Notes under the pieces: generated by a model
Seen by the model: the letters and a program-made list of their open reading frames with translations, nothing else
Told to the model about the DNA's origin: nothing
The model's database searches: none
Made by a program: the position numbers and the translations under genes
NCBI RefSeq assembly: GCF_037975245.1
Contig: NC_092577.1
Coordinates: forward strand, 10,387,513-10,451,512
Length of the DNA: 64,000 bases
Origin: Apostichopus japonicus
Lineage: Eukaryota > Echinodermata > Holothuroidea > Aspidochirotida > Stichopodidae
Reading direction: 5' to 3'
Part shown: positions 47,319 to 58,105 of the stretch, piece after piece
Position numbering within the stretch: the first letter of the stretch is position 1
Layout of the letters: every line of letters begins with the position of its first letter

Positions 47319-48106
47319 CTATACAAAAAAGGCATACTCTCTGAACGTTTTGTGTATTTTTAAGGGGGGACAATTGACCATGAACATACCTTCAATTATA
47401 CATGATGTTTTTGTCTGGGAAGATGCAGGGCATAATTTTGAACAGAAGGCATCTGGGTACCTCTTTTGCAACTCTGATGCAGATTTTGACTTACAGGCTT
47501 TGAAGGGTGATCCATCTGGACAACAAATGGCACGTGGAAGGGAAACAAATTGATATAGACACTCAACAGGCTGATTTGATGCCTTTGATAGAGCAACCTG
47601 TCTCCTAAGAGACAATATCTGTAACTTTTGATCTTTAATTTCATAAGATTGCTTCTGAATAGATTTTTTCTTGACAGTGAATGTCTTCAAATTTCGCCTG
47701 GATCGTTTAGGCGGCTTTGTGCCTGAAGTGTTCAAAATAACACAACGAATAAATGCAACAATTTCTTCCTTCCCTTTGTCATAAAAAGTCTGCAGATCCT
47801 GCGACACAACTTCTGATGAAACCTCACCAGTGAAAATATGATGTATGCGATCAGGTTGCGGATCCTCATTAAAAAGCAGACCAGCATCTGTCAACTTACC
47901 AAAGTACTGCACGACATTCGTCTCATGTGATTGAACAATGAAAGAGTAAGCCTTTCCTTAGACCTTTTAGATTTGTCAGTGCACTGAATTTCACTTTTCA
48001 ATTTTTTTAGTACTCTAGCCCTATATGGTAGGTAATGAAGAAGACGGGACATGCTTCCCATGCCAGCTGTTGTCATGTCCATTTTAAACTCCTTATTAAT
48101 TAGCAT
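47319..48106 (-). pseudogene. Segment between the middle region and the nuclease core
   Basis: DEAHEMLINKEFKMDMTTAG with LLHYLPYRARVLKKLK (48160-47990), then after another frame change FTGEVSSEVVSQDLQTFYDKG, AFIRCVILNTSG and a basic KPPKRSRRNLKTFTVKKKS patch (about 47720-47660) with CPDGSPFKACKSKSASEL. The basic patch could be a nuclear localisation signal. Confidence 0.45.
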
Positions 48107-48126
48107 TTCGTGTGCTTCATCAAAAG

Positions 48127-49689
48127 CTACAGAACATCCATCATTACCAGAAATACTGTAAGCAAATGCACCTTTTTTTTCAAATTAGAAAGAATATCTG
48201 GTGGAAACTGCTTCAGTTCTGTCATGTGAAAAGGGACCAATATGAGGCATATTGGTCTGTCCATTGCATGAATAATGGGAGCAAACTTTCTGATTGAAGC
48301 AGTACACAAATTGAATTGCCACAGCCTTATTGCCATGAACAGACTAGCATAGTGTTGCATGTCTCTATGTATGATATAGTGCCAAAACTGGGAAGTGGCA
48401 TCTGCTGTACTTATAGTTTCAAAATATGGGAGAAATTTCTCCTGAAAAGATGAAAACATGTTTGTAAGTTCATCAATGTTATGAAAAACGTTACTACCAT
48501 TCACACAGATCTGTTCCTTTACAGAACTATAAAGTGACTGGTAAATGTTTACATCAGCTTCTTGAGATGTTATGGCTTGATTTGTAGCAAATGTTGCAAT
48601 TTGTTGCCTATAAAAGGCTTCCCATGACTGCATTAAGAATATATGAGTTTTCCTGAATCCAGATGCTGAAGCAACAGCAGCATGCGTAGCTCCACGATGG
48701 AACATACTCAGTAGGTTTCTCAAGCCTGCGTCATTATACAATTTCATTAATGGTGCTTGTATGCTTTTCAGAAGATACCACTCCCCAAGGCATGGTAACA
48801 ACCAATTTAAATCATCACCATACATTCGTTTCGAATTATGCATGTACTCATATGTTTTAGCATCCCCTGCGACAACTAGATGTTGAATATTTTTACCAAC
48901 TCCATGCTTATCATGCAAAATATCTATAGCATGTCTCATTGTTTCTGCATTATCTGCAGGTTCTCCTAAAATGCATGTGTAATGGACAGATGACTGTTCT
49001 GTTTCACTGGGTGTCATGTGTGTCAAAGCTGTTTTGAAATCAGGAAGAACACAAGTGAGCCCCTCATTGTGACATACATACTTTGTGAAAATATAACAAA
49101 AACCTTGTGTCTTTATGTTGGTAAGTGCATTGTTCTTATCATCTGAGAGTGAAAACGAGTCAATGTTAATGGATACATCTGAAATAAGAGGATGGAAGCG
49201 TGTCGGAACTCCTGATGGATATGAAGACTGAACCTCATGATACTGGTTAAGGGTAATAGAGTCAATCTGCTGTGAAGTAAAAGGCACACAATAGTTTGAA
49301 GCAGGAGTCACTTCTCTAAGTGTCTCTGTGGAAGATGGCAAGGGTTGCACAGCCTGAATGGATGTGCCATGAAATCTCCTGTCCAGCTGACCAGCAGATA
49401 CAGCAACATAACTTGCACTTCTGTCAATGTTATCAATTGTTGCCATTGCAAAGCCACGAGAAAGTAGGGATGGCTTATCAGTCATTTCTTGGGCTGCAAT
49501 TTGTGTCTGGAATCGTTGGTATGTGGATTTGCTGACAGTAATACCAAAGGAAGAAAGATAATGAAAGCATGTTGATGATGATGAACTGAACCTGTCAACC
49601 ACGTCTGAGATAGCTAGATGATTGGGTGAAAAGCAGTTATCGTTAAGTGTATTTAACATGTTAGCACAAATAAAATAACGCTTCAGCAT
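48127..49689 (-). CDS. Longest intact frame of the large gene, 520 codons
   Basis: Starts at MLKRYFICANMLN; the first ATG is unlikely to be the true start because homology-like sequence continues upstream. Contains VVDRFSSSSSTCFHYL, FAMATIDNIDR, IQHLVVAGDAKTYEYM, WLLPCLGEWYLLKSI and LWQFNLCTASI, blocks I associate with the same uncharacterised multi-copy family. No transmembrane segments. The frame ends in a spurious tail after an A8 tract near 48175; the alternative frame continues as SGNDGCSVAFDEAHEM, so the true protein runs on. Function of this middle part is unknown. Confidence 0.6.
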   Translation of the reverse strand: MLKRYFICANMLNTLNDNCFSPNHLAISDVVDRFSSSSSTCFHYLSSFGITVSKSTYQRFQTQIAAQEMTDKPSLLSRGFAMATIDNIDRSASYVAVSAGQLDRRFHGTSIQAVQPLPSSTETLREVTPASNYCVPFTSQQIDSITLNQYHEVQSSYPSGVPTRFHPLISDVSINIDSFSLSDDKNNALTNIKTQGFCYIFTKYVCHNEGLTCVLPDFKTALTHMTPSETEQSSVHYTCILGEPADNAETMRHAIDILHDKHGVGKNIQHLVVAGDAKTYEYMHNSKRMYGDDLNWLLPCLGEWYLLKSIQAPLMKLYNDAGLRNLLSMFHRGATHAAVASASGFRKTHIFLMQSWEAFYRQQIATFATNQAITSQEADVNIYQSLYSSVKEQICVNGSNVFHNIDELTNMFSSFQEKFLPYFETISTADATSQFWHYIIHRDMQHYASLFMAIRLWQFNLCTASIRKFAPIIHAMDRPICLILVPFHMTELKQFPPDILSNLKKKVHLLTVFLVMMDVL

Positions 49690-49935
49690 CTTCTTACGAT
49701 GTACTGCTGATGATACATGAAGCTGTTGAAGAAAATGTGTATGCCAACTGAAGTCACCACAAGACAGCAGTTGCTTCTTCTCAACATCATTTAGTGTGCT
49801 GTGGTAAATAAAATTCCATAGGAAAGGGGTAATGTGAGTATTTCAGCTTCAATGTTGATTTGATCTATCGCAGAATATTTGACTGCTTGGTCTTGTATGG
49901 TCTTGGTTGTAGGAATCATTTGCTCTGAGAGTGTG

Positions 49936-50310
49936 TTACAAAAGTACTCCGAGCTGAGAACATTTGCTGGATCTTGGTTTTGCTTTCTGAGTAAATCTAC
50001 CTACAGTATGAGATCTGCCTTTTTTCGTGAAAAATTGAAAAGAGATGTATGTAAGTATATCAGTCCCACATCGCCGGATGAGTGTACCAAGCGTACGCTG
50101 TTCACTGATGTGAGAAGCAATAAAATAATCATCTATAACAGACTTAGCTCGGGCGAAGAACTGCATTTTGTTTTTCTTACTTGGCAAGTCTTGATTGCTA
50201 TTTTCAACCCATACTGATAAGCAATTGTTATAACTTTTGGAATAAAAATCATTGACTGTTTCAAGCAAAAGTGCTTCATCCTCTAATAACTCTCTACCTA
50301 AAAATAGCAA
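49936..50310 (-). pseudogene. Second segment of the large gene
   Basis: A 124-codon frame (ARAKSVIDDYF, GTLIRRCGTDILTYISFQFF) continuing the same order after a frame change near 50340. The reading continues to about 49700 (FLWNFIYHSTL, then VHRKKMLKRYF), where it joins the next long frame. Confidence 0.5.
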
Positions 50311-50375
50311 AGACTGGGCAAAGGCATAAACCTCACACTTATCAGCACTCTCAAGTGTGGTCGTTCAAAAGGGGT

Positions 50376-51029
50376 CTAACAGCTCAGAGAGATATTCCTT
50401 TGAATTTTAAAACTCTCCAAATACTCTGAGCTAATGGCATACCTTGAAACTGCCTGATAACAGGTGTTACACTGTAAACTATCTCTTTCAAAAGTGACAT
50501 CTGTCTTAGGGGAATGTTTAATATAAGCAGTAACAACACAAGGTTCTCTGTATGAACGCATTGCTGAACTTGTCGAAAGACATATGGAACGATCCTTAAA
50601 GATGATTTTGTTTGTTAGAATACAGTAATGAGCATGGCAAAGAAAAATTCCTGACCTGTTACAGCATAGCTCAATAGCAGTGGCATCATCAATGTCAAAA
50701 AATTTGATTAGAGTGCTACGGTTAACACATTTTGATGTCTGATGCACATTTTCTTGACTAGTGCAATTTGGTAACTGACATGTATTTGACGAAGGCCTTT
50801 TAGAGGGAGGCCTAGTTTCATCTTTGACTGAGCTTAGTCTAAGTTTACATGCAAAGCAAACACAGTCATAGTCCAAAATATTTTCTGCCTTAGCACTATA
50901 ACCAACTGAGAATTAGCAGGAGTGGCTTGAGCTATGTGCCAGTAATCGTGGCTTGGACTCTTTACAAACAGTACATGGTCCAGCAACTTTCTCTATATGG
51001 TATAACTGACAAGCTGTTTTCTTTGGCAT
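50376..51029 (-). pseudogene. N-terminal part of the large gene
   Basis: MPKKTACQLYHIEKVAGPC begins at 51029. CTVCKES, then (after an in-frame TAA near 50915) CVCFACKL, CQLPNC, CNRSGIFLCHAHYC and CNTC provide many Cys/His pairs, so a zinc-binding segment is likely. The stretch before the TAA reads like a splice acceptor (CTAATTCTCAG), but no matching donor is evident. Frame closes at 50376. Confidence 0.5.
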
Positions 51030-52172
51030 GATGTCGTGAAAGTTTAAAAAAAAATTAGAAAAAAAATTAGAAAATTAGAAACTTATATGGTACACATAAG
51101 CACGTACTCATTGTAGTCGGGGTGCAAATTGTTATCTTCCTATTTCCTAAACATACAATTAAATTAAATACACTGAGTAATCAAAACTTTGGACTCGTAA
51201 GCAGCAATCTCTGCTTACTGACATTGAAATTTCTAAGCTACAAGTACAAGCAGAATGTAGGCCAATGTTGTACCCACATCCCAAGATCCCAAGGCTGCAT
51301 GTGTCTCAAAAGGTTCAAGATCATTCCCAAAAAATGAAACCCTGCTTTGTATTGAAATGTTGGTTAGTCGGCATCTGCTACAACTAGTGGGCAAAACTGC
51401 AGCTAGGAAACAGGATCCTGTTTCTACATAACTATTAGGAATAAATAAATATGAAGATAGGCATAGCCTTGTAAATGCCAGGATAGCCTACTAACTTTAG
51501 CCAAGAATTAAAACACCACTCCACCCATGGCTTAAGTAATGTATTGCCTAAAAGTGACACTCCAGTCAACAGATACAAACAGACTTAGGCCATAGCCTTA
51601 CTTTATATCTAAGCTTTACGCCGTGCCCTGCTTTGCACTAATACTACTAGAGCCAAGACCAACGAGGCCATAAAGTTGAAGTTATTAAAATATGAAGATT
51701 TGGGCCTAGCCTAAATAGTACATGACTAGCCTATATAGGCCGGTTGGCTAGGCCTATACTAACTTAGGAATACAGAACCCTAATACTAATAGTAGTATCA
51801 TATATAAATTTAAGAGCGATTAGGAAACAATATAAAATTTGTCACAACGAATTTAAAGAATTTACCGTGTGGCGAAGCCCTACCTACGTTGCTAACAACT
51901 ATGTCCAAGGCTTTAGTATGATAGTAGTTAGTACTGTAGACAAGTTATAGTAACTAAAAGTATGTAGGCCTGTACTATTACTAGGTATATGAAGCCTATG
52001 TGTTAGGCGACATTACAGTGCAACAACAACGTAAAGCTTTGACCTAAATTTTTGTACACTTTTTACGGGTGAACAAAATCCAAACGTATTGCCAACATTT
52101 TGAAACCAACATTATGATATCCTACATTCTAATACGGAAACCTTACAGATCCGAAAAGTCAGAGTTACTTAC
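51030..52172. other. Presumed upstream region or intron of the large gene
   Basis: No coding signal. Rich in AGGCCTA-type words (51700-51760 and 51960-52000). It may be the intron between a first exon at 52173 and the main body. Confidence 0.35.
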
Positions 52173-52215
52173 CTGCAAATTCTCCTTGCCGTTCCACAAG
52201 GGCAGAGAAATTCAT
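52173..52215 (-). CDS. Candidate first coding exon upstream of the large gene
   Basis: ATG at 52215 reads MNFSALVERQGEFA plus one base, ending at a consensus donor TTTGCAG|GTAAGTAAC. The phase fits an acceptor AAAACAG|CTTGTC inside the N-terminus of the large gene (about 51013), joining GCA G|CT as Ala-Ala. If real, the large gene is spliced and has a normal promoter. Only the donor and phase support this. Confidence 0.3.
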
Positions 52216-52394
52216 TGATTGAAGCTAGATGAGAACGAGTTCAACCGAATTCTAACAAAGATGTGTCTTTGCACTATATAAGGATACTCTAATACCATAT
52301 ATGGCAATTCTCGGTGATCAAGATCATGCATAATTCATGTTTTAACGTGCGCTTCGGTATTGGAAACGACTCGGCTTATTTTCGCGCCATCTCC

Positions 52395-52420
52395 GATTTG
52401 CCACTTCCGGTTTGTTCATC
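52395..52420 (-). promoter_or_regulatory. ETS-type site in candidate promoter
   Basis: CCACTTCCGGTTTG (52401-52414) contains the ETS core ACTTCCGG, with GCGCCAT nearby. It lies 190 bp upstream of the candidate first exon in a CpG-containing patch. Confidence 0.3.
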
Positions 52421-52533
52421 GGATTCGTGAAAGTTGCGCAATAACGGTCGTTTTCGGCGAGGAGAGTTTCCACTGAAGGACCTCCCAGCTTAAACATTAA
52501 AGTAAGAAACATTTTATAACGGTAAAACATGCA

Positions 52534-54830
52534 AGATAGAAAATACGTACAACGAGAAAAGTAGGTTGCTTTCTTGTAACACTCTTCCCACCCAAGATAA
52601 AAATGCGTCCTCGCGTTTCTTCACCATCTAAAACATGAACTAGATGTGTAACCTAAATCAAAATGGAATACCTCGTAAATCGAAACGGAATACCTATCAA
52701 GTGCATAACCCGCAAAGTGAACGTTCACGTATGCAAGAACAAATATAACATTCAAATGTTACTTAAAGAGGTTAACAAACATAAAATCAAAATAAAATAG
52801 CATGGACAATGAATAATAAAATGAAAAGTATAAAACTAAACATAAACAGAGTACTTGAAAAAAATAGTTGTAAAACTTGTTTGGTGGAAACAAACTCAGG
52901 AGAACAAAATTCAATGATGACCACTTAAATGTCGCACGGTTATATACATTTCGCAATAGTGTCTGATTTTGACGCCATCTGTGCAGAAACTACTGCTTAC
53001 CCGCACCTGACAGACAGCAAAATAAACAACGATAGAGAACAGCAGCAACACAACAGTTTGAGTGTCACCCATGCAACGCATAAATACATCAGGATAAATC
53101 ATTATTTTGATTTTACTACCCCTTCCCGCCAAAGAACCAAATGCGTCCTCGCATTTACGGCAAAACAAAACAAAAATCAAAGTTCAAGTTACAATCTACA
53201 TCAGCTAATTAGTAACATGAATACAGTACTGACCTGCATACGATCCAAACAGAAGATATGAATGGAAAATATTCATAAACAAGTAATACAAATCGTCCAT
53301 GTAAAAGTCTAACAAAATAAATCTTTGAGTGTCCAACTGTCCATAAACAACTAGTAAACTTTTAACTCCTTGAAAAGTTAATACAGTAGCAGAGCGTCTA
53401 AAGAACAACACGTAAAATATATGTTACCGCGGTCCACAGACAATCAAATTTTGTGGTTACTAAATGAAACAGAAACGAGTTGAAGTTTCGTGTGGTATAA
53501 GTGTCGCTAAAATTTCGGAAGTAATGTAAGATAACACCGCGATTTTCAGGCAGGGAAAGATTTTGAGTTTTCTTGTTGCTTTATCTGCCTCACCTGGACG
53601 TGTGAGTTCTATTTCAAGCTTTGTGCTCAAATTTGTCGACCGTTACGTAAATTTGTAGTGGTGATAGCTCCGGAGGTGTTGGTCTGAGCATGGAGTTAAT
53701 AAAAAATGGCCTGCGATGGTACTGCGCTACGTGGGTATCTTCCCCAACGGGATATCTTCCGGTTAGGACTTCCTTCTTTTGTTTCTGTTTTCCGGGGGAC
53801 ACTTTTGGACGAGCGGTGGTAAAGCCACCAAACAAAGTTATATTTTCTTCTCTGTTTTAGTGTTTTCGCAGTTCCTCTATAATGGGTACAACCAGGGTCG
53901 TTGAAGACTGAGTTTTCAGTGGTTTCAGTAACCACAATAGTGGAGCGTCTCCTATATACGGTTTTAGGCGGTTATGGTGTACAACGGTTGGTTTCTTCTT
54001 AGGTCCCATCTGCACTCGATATACAACCTCCCTTAGTTTCTTAATAACCATCCCGGACCGTCCCATCGTTTCTGTAACTTGGGAGACACACTTTTCTCTC
54101 TCTTAGTGTTCAAGAGCCAAATAATGTGTCCTGCTTTGTAGGTATGGGTATGTACGTCCTTGTCATTGAACTTTTTCTGCTTCCCACCATAGAGTTTGAA
54201 CCGTTTTCTTGCCGGGCGGATAGGTTTCGCAGTACCAGTACCGATCTCGTGTTAAACCAAGTCTGTACGACCAAGGTCTTCTTTCGATCGAGCGAAAACA
54301 TTTGCGTTTTCCGCAGGAAGCTGCCTTACCATATCCGCTTCTTCCTTCGAAAGGTCGACGCAACTCTTTTCGGCTGGAATTTCAAGGTGTTCTCCCAACG
54401 AAGTTATCCCTCTAGCTCCTGACCTCTCCCCTTTAATCACCGTCCGGCATTTCAGGCATTAATTTCAATTTCAATTTCAGATAGTCAAGTTCTATTAGCG
54501 TCTGGCAAGAAATTATGTGTAACGCTTTCCGCTTCGGTAGTATGGTGAGAGACTCGAGGACATCGTTGAAAAGAAGCACACTAGCAGTGCATTAAGAGTC
54601 TAAAAACGATAATTATAGATATACAATTTAGCCGTCGTACATCTTTCGTAAAGTAATAAACAAATAATATCTACAGAAAATAATACAATAAAACCTAAAC
54701 ACAATACAAGGGTGGCGTACATTAACTAGCCCTGTCAAGGGAAAGCTAATCCCTAATATGTAAGCTGCCTAGCAGCGCAGTAGATAGAAAATACGTACAC
54801 ACGAGAAAAGTATGGTGCTTTCTCGTAACA
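52534..54830 (-). mobile_element. Internally deleted Gypsy-type LTR retrotransposon
   Basis: Minus-strand order: LTR (54830 to about 54457), pol start with LSKEEADMVRQLPAENAN, VFARSKEDLGRTDLV, then HEIGTGTAKPIR (about 54400-54210) as found just before the reverse transcriptase of Gypsy elements. It passes in one frame (except a TAA after DLV) into KAGHIIWLLNTKREKSV, SPKLQKRWDGPGW and VHHNRLKPYIGD, the C-terminal tail of the integrase. Nearly all of the reverse transcriptase, RNase H and integrase core is missing. A 48-bp match at 52534-52581 to the LTR start (TGTTAC, AGAAAGCA) marks a remnant of the other LTR. The element cannot move by itself. Confidence 0.75.
54457..54830 (-). repeat. LTR of the Gypsy remnant
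   Basis: Begins TGTTACGAGAAAGC at 54830 on the minus strand and continues into the sequence shared with 39609-39965. It lacks the GCAGCGCAG-rich part seen in that copy. The 3' boundary, near 54457, is where the two copies stop matching. Confidence 0.6.
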
Positions 54831-55448
54831 GAAGCTTGGAGAAATCACATATGCGATATGAAGGTGTACCACCAAATTGAGTACCAGACGCCTATTATTT
54901 TTGTGAGTTGTAGTGAAGATAAGAGGTCATTTGGGTCAACAGTGGTTAAATTGTGAAAACATTGTAAACATGATACCTCAAGGAAAAATTTGACAAATCG
55001 TTAATGTACATGACCATTGCATCATGCATAGAAATAATATTTTTTATATCTTGAAACTTTACCTAGGAAATGTATTGTAGTTAAATGACTCACATATTTT
55101 CACTGCTGTTTTATTGTGCAACAGAGGAGAAGCTATCTTACATCAAATTTGTATAGAAAGTCTTGCTTACTCACCACTTCGATAAAATGTTACGTTGGTT
55201 ACTCAGCATCCCTCTGAACCTAGAAGTGACTCTAAAGCTCTCAAATAATGCCTTTGTTTTTTGAAAAATTGCAATAAGTCGTTCAAGCTTCCATGTGACA
55301 ATAAAACCAAAGAAAAGTAAAACCAACTGCCAGGCATGTACAGGATTGTAAAAAAAAAGATGTAAAAATACTTGTCATCAACTTTTCACAGAGCATCATA
55401 CCTCCAAAGCCACCGATGAAAAAAAAATTAAAGTTTTTCCATACAAAG
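54831..55448. other. Noncoding stretch
   Basis: No recognised feature. It ends in a possible splice acceptor, TTTTTCCATACAAAG, before the exon-like frame that follows. Confidence 0.4.
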
Positions 55449-56027
55449 GTAAACGACGACCTGACCCAGACGAGGGCCCCGTTTGAGTACACAAGATGTA
55501 GTCAAGAGAACGAGAGAAGTGGCCCTTTGACTAGGATATACCCTGAGAGCAGTTTATTTGCAGGGGAGACATACCCATATCCACCTGCTACCGAGAAGCT
55601 CCATCAAGGTGATCCAATCCCTCTCACAGGAGAACTCAGTATTCGTACTGTGTCATCATCGTCATCGTCATCGTCAACATCATCGTCATCGTCATCGCCA
55701 TCGCCATCGCCATCGTAATCGTCATCGTCATCGTCATCATCATCATCATCATTATCATCATCATCATCATCATTATCACCATCATCTGATGGCTGGAAAA
55801 ACAGGAAGAGAGAAGCTGCAAATGCTTGGCAGGCACTTTGTTCCAAGCTTACCAATGCTTTCATTGAGTCAGTTGCCCCAAGCTCCAACATGTGTAATTC
55901 CTGCCACACTGTAACTTCAGAACCAGTTTTGTGTGAAGACTGCACCTCAATACCTATATTCTGCGGGGAGTGTGCGGTAGAAAGTCACAGAGAGAATGCA
56001 CAGTTCCACCATTTAGTACAGTTTAAG
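55449..56027 (+). pseudogene. Exon with KDZ/Zisupton-like zinc-binding motif, one stop in a poly-Ser run
   Basis: A 193-codon frame between an acceptor-like AAAG (55448) and a donor CAGTTTAAG|GTAAAA (56027), in frame throughout except TAA at 55716-55718. The first part (VNDDLTQTRAPFEYTR, YPESSLFAGETYPYPPATE) leads into a long serine run encoded by a TCA/TCG microsatellite; a single C-to-A change of a TCA codon would give the TAA. After the run comes DGWKNRKREAANAWQAL and then CNSCHTV, LCEDCTSIPIFCGECAV, SHRENAQFHHL: a Cys4-plus-Cys/His array like the CxC fingers near the N-terminus of KDZ-type transposases. Catalytic domain not found downstream. Alternative: a B-box-like finger of another protein. 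Confidence 0.45.
55647..55789. repeat. Trinucleotide (TCA/TCG)n microsatellite
   Basis: A TCATCG/TCA run of about 140 bp with CCA and TTA interruptions. It gives Ser, His/Arg or Asp/Met-rich frames in other phases and strands (for example 55604-55945 minus), which are artefacts. Confidence 0.9.
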
Positions 56028-57984
56028 GTAAAAGCCATTTTTGTGTTCAGAGAGCATATTTTACACCATCCCCTCCAGATTGAGGTAGCCAATGCTCTAG
56101 TTGAAGATTAGCAAACTACTTACAAATAACTTTAAAACCAATTATTATATTCACACAAAGTAAACAAAAATAATAAGAATATGTGACTTTGTTCTTTAGC
56201 TCCATGTTAGGGGTTGGCCCTGTGATGCCAATTCCTGAAATTGGATCACAATAAAGTAGATTGTTTTGGTCTGTTTGCTGTGATCTGTAAGTACTTATAG
56301 ATGTATGTCCTGTCAAGTACGATATATCATTATTTCATGCCCAAAATTATAACCTTATTGATGTATAACTTGAACCGTGACTAATTTTTCTACATTGGCA
56401 TTTGGCTCCAAGAGATAGCTGTTCTGAAAGAGATATTGAAACAATAGTATACATTGGCATTTGCTGCAAATTTCACAAAATGGTTACTCATGATTGCTTT
56501 TGGTACCTTTTACTGCATTATCCCAAGGTGGGATATATAGTATGGAAATCACGGCTTTCACTAACAGTAGTTCCTCCTAGCTTTAAGTTTCTGAATAAGA
56601 ACTTACAGTATATGCCAATTTCTAGTGTTCTTGTATGGTTACATTTCTAGGGTACTGTAATGTGTAGTGGCATGGATGAATTAAAACAGTACACTCAATG
56701 AAGCTACAAATTCTTATTCTCCCCTCACCTATTACAGTATGAGCTTTGTGAATTATGAATGTAACGCATTTTGTCATACTGTGTGGTTCACAGTTAAAAA
56801 ACTATGATGTTCTGTGAAGTTCCTGAGATTTAAACTGCAGGTTAGGACAATTGATTTTCATGCTTGTATCGATCATAACCTTATGTAATGCTACACTGTA
56901 CTCTATTAGGCTGAGTTTTATGTAACACAATAACATGCAGGAGAGGGGTTGGGAGAGTGGCATCGAAGAGACCTATTAGCTACTCTACTACTGGTTGATC
57001 AATTCTGGTAAATTTGGATAAATAACGCCTAATAAGTTTAGTGTAACCTTCTTGAATGCATGCAAGTCTTATTGAAGGCTGCCTGTAGATTGCAATGATA
57101 TCCAACCTAACAATGTATAATAATGTACAGGAAGAGGAATATGACACCCACACCTGGTACACTGGGCCTTCCATTTCTGATGGAGTCTGCTTTGGGGCCT
57201 AAAAATCTGGTGCCCTTTATTCAGATAAAAAAGCTTAATGGCATGCCAGACAGACATTACTCTAAGATCCAAGATATTAAAAAGACATGTTATTTAAAGC
57301 AACAGTCTGTGCGAGGCAACCTCTCTTGCTCAAGACACCACCCATCTGCACCCCCTCCCCTTCAAAACACCATGTACAAGGAATCTTGCACATATGGAGC
57401 TTTATAAACTTTCTTCACCACCCTTGTAATACACTGAGATATGGCAGTTGTACCAGGGAGCTGTTAGAGTCCAGCTCGCTGGTTGTACCAAGCTACCAAC
57501 TCGACGTTTGAATCTACTTTTAGCAACGGCTCATAGCTAAACCTGCATCTCTGATTGGTTGGATTCAAACTAGTGGGTTGGGGGAACTGAATGCGATTAA
57601 TATAAAATATGGAATTTGCCGGTGGACACTTTTCTCATTATCTGCAAATGTCCTTAATTACTCGCCAATTAACGCTTTTGTCAGGGAAAACTTGGCTCAT
57701 ATCTTAGTTTGCTGTTTTGTGATTGATATATATATATATATGTAATAAACTTGATGGACTTGTCGAAAAAGTGGAAAACGGCGACAAAACGAAAAGTGCT
57801 GCTTTAAGAAAAGGCCTTTGTGTGAGTGTATAACGAATTTGCCAAAATGAGAAGTACCAATCCAAGGGAGGGATAAGGGAGAGAAAACCAAAAAAGACGA
57901 ATGACCTTCGGCAACGGGGTAAACTGGACTCCTCCAGCTGCCTTTACTACAAACATATGGTGGCTTTCACGGCATTTTTCGATC
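56028..57984. other. Noncoding stretch, nothing recognised
   Basis: No exon with homology seen after the KDZ-like exon. It contains a short (TA)n run at 57726-57741 and C-rich patches near 57350. Frames up to 94 codons (57123-57407) show no domain. Confidence 0.4.
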
Positions 57985-58105
57985 AGGTATGCTGTATTGG
58001 CCCCAAATATACCAGATCTTCAAATATGGTTACCTTTGGTCAAAGCTTTGAAACTGGCTTTATTACCACCTTCGAGGCAATTTACCTCACTGGGACGTTC
58101 AGGGA
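57985..58105. repeat. Dispersed repeat, pair of 7241-7350
   Basis: Same-orientation match to 7241-7350: GGTATGCTGTATTGGCCCCAA, then CAGATCTTCAAATATGGTTA, then CAATTTACCTCACTGGGACG. Element type unknown. Confidence 0.65.

Larger units (their letters stand above)
45888..51029 (-). pseudogene. Large multi-domain gene: N-terminal Cys pairs, FEN1/XPG-like nuclease core, CXC tail; frame-broken
   Basis: From MPKKTACQLYHIE at 51029 to about 45888, one protein can be followed leftward in successive frames without introns, some 1,600 residues. Order: CTVCKESKP and CVCFACKL cysteine pairs; a conserved middle (GDAKTYEYM, LPCLGEWYLLK); DEAHEMLINKEFKMD; then VHIVFDHPGR (about 47270), EEGDSRVWFH (about 46975), SPDRDTFHVG (about 46900) and ASGCDFTSFFKG (about 46700); then LRLHWQRCCWVLTVWAQA and a cysteine-rich tail. 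The acidic series matches the order in FEN1/EXO1 nucleases (EADxxL, SxDxDxxxxG, SGCDYxxSxxGxG). I recall similar multi-copy, unnamed proteins in fish, cnidarians and echinoderms. Breaks: a stop near 50915, a shift at an A8 run near 48175, one near 46915, and others. Some could be assembly errors. Repeated occurrence would suggest a mobile gene; unproven. Confidence 0.65.

Noticed and set aside
55558-55945. His/Arg-rich and Asp-rich frames
   Set aside because: Other phases and strand of the trinucleotide run; only the Ser phase joins sensible flanking protein.
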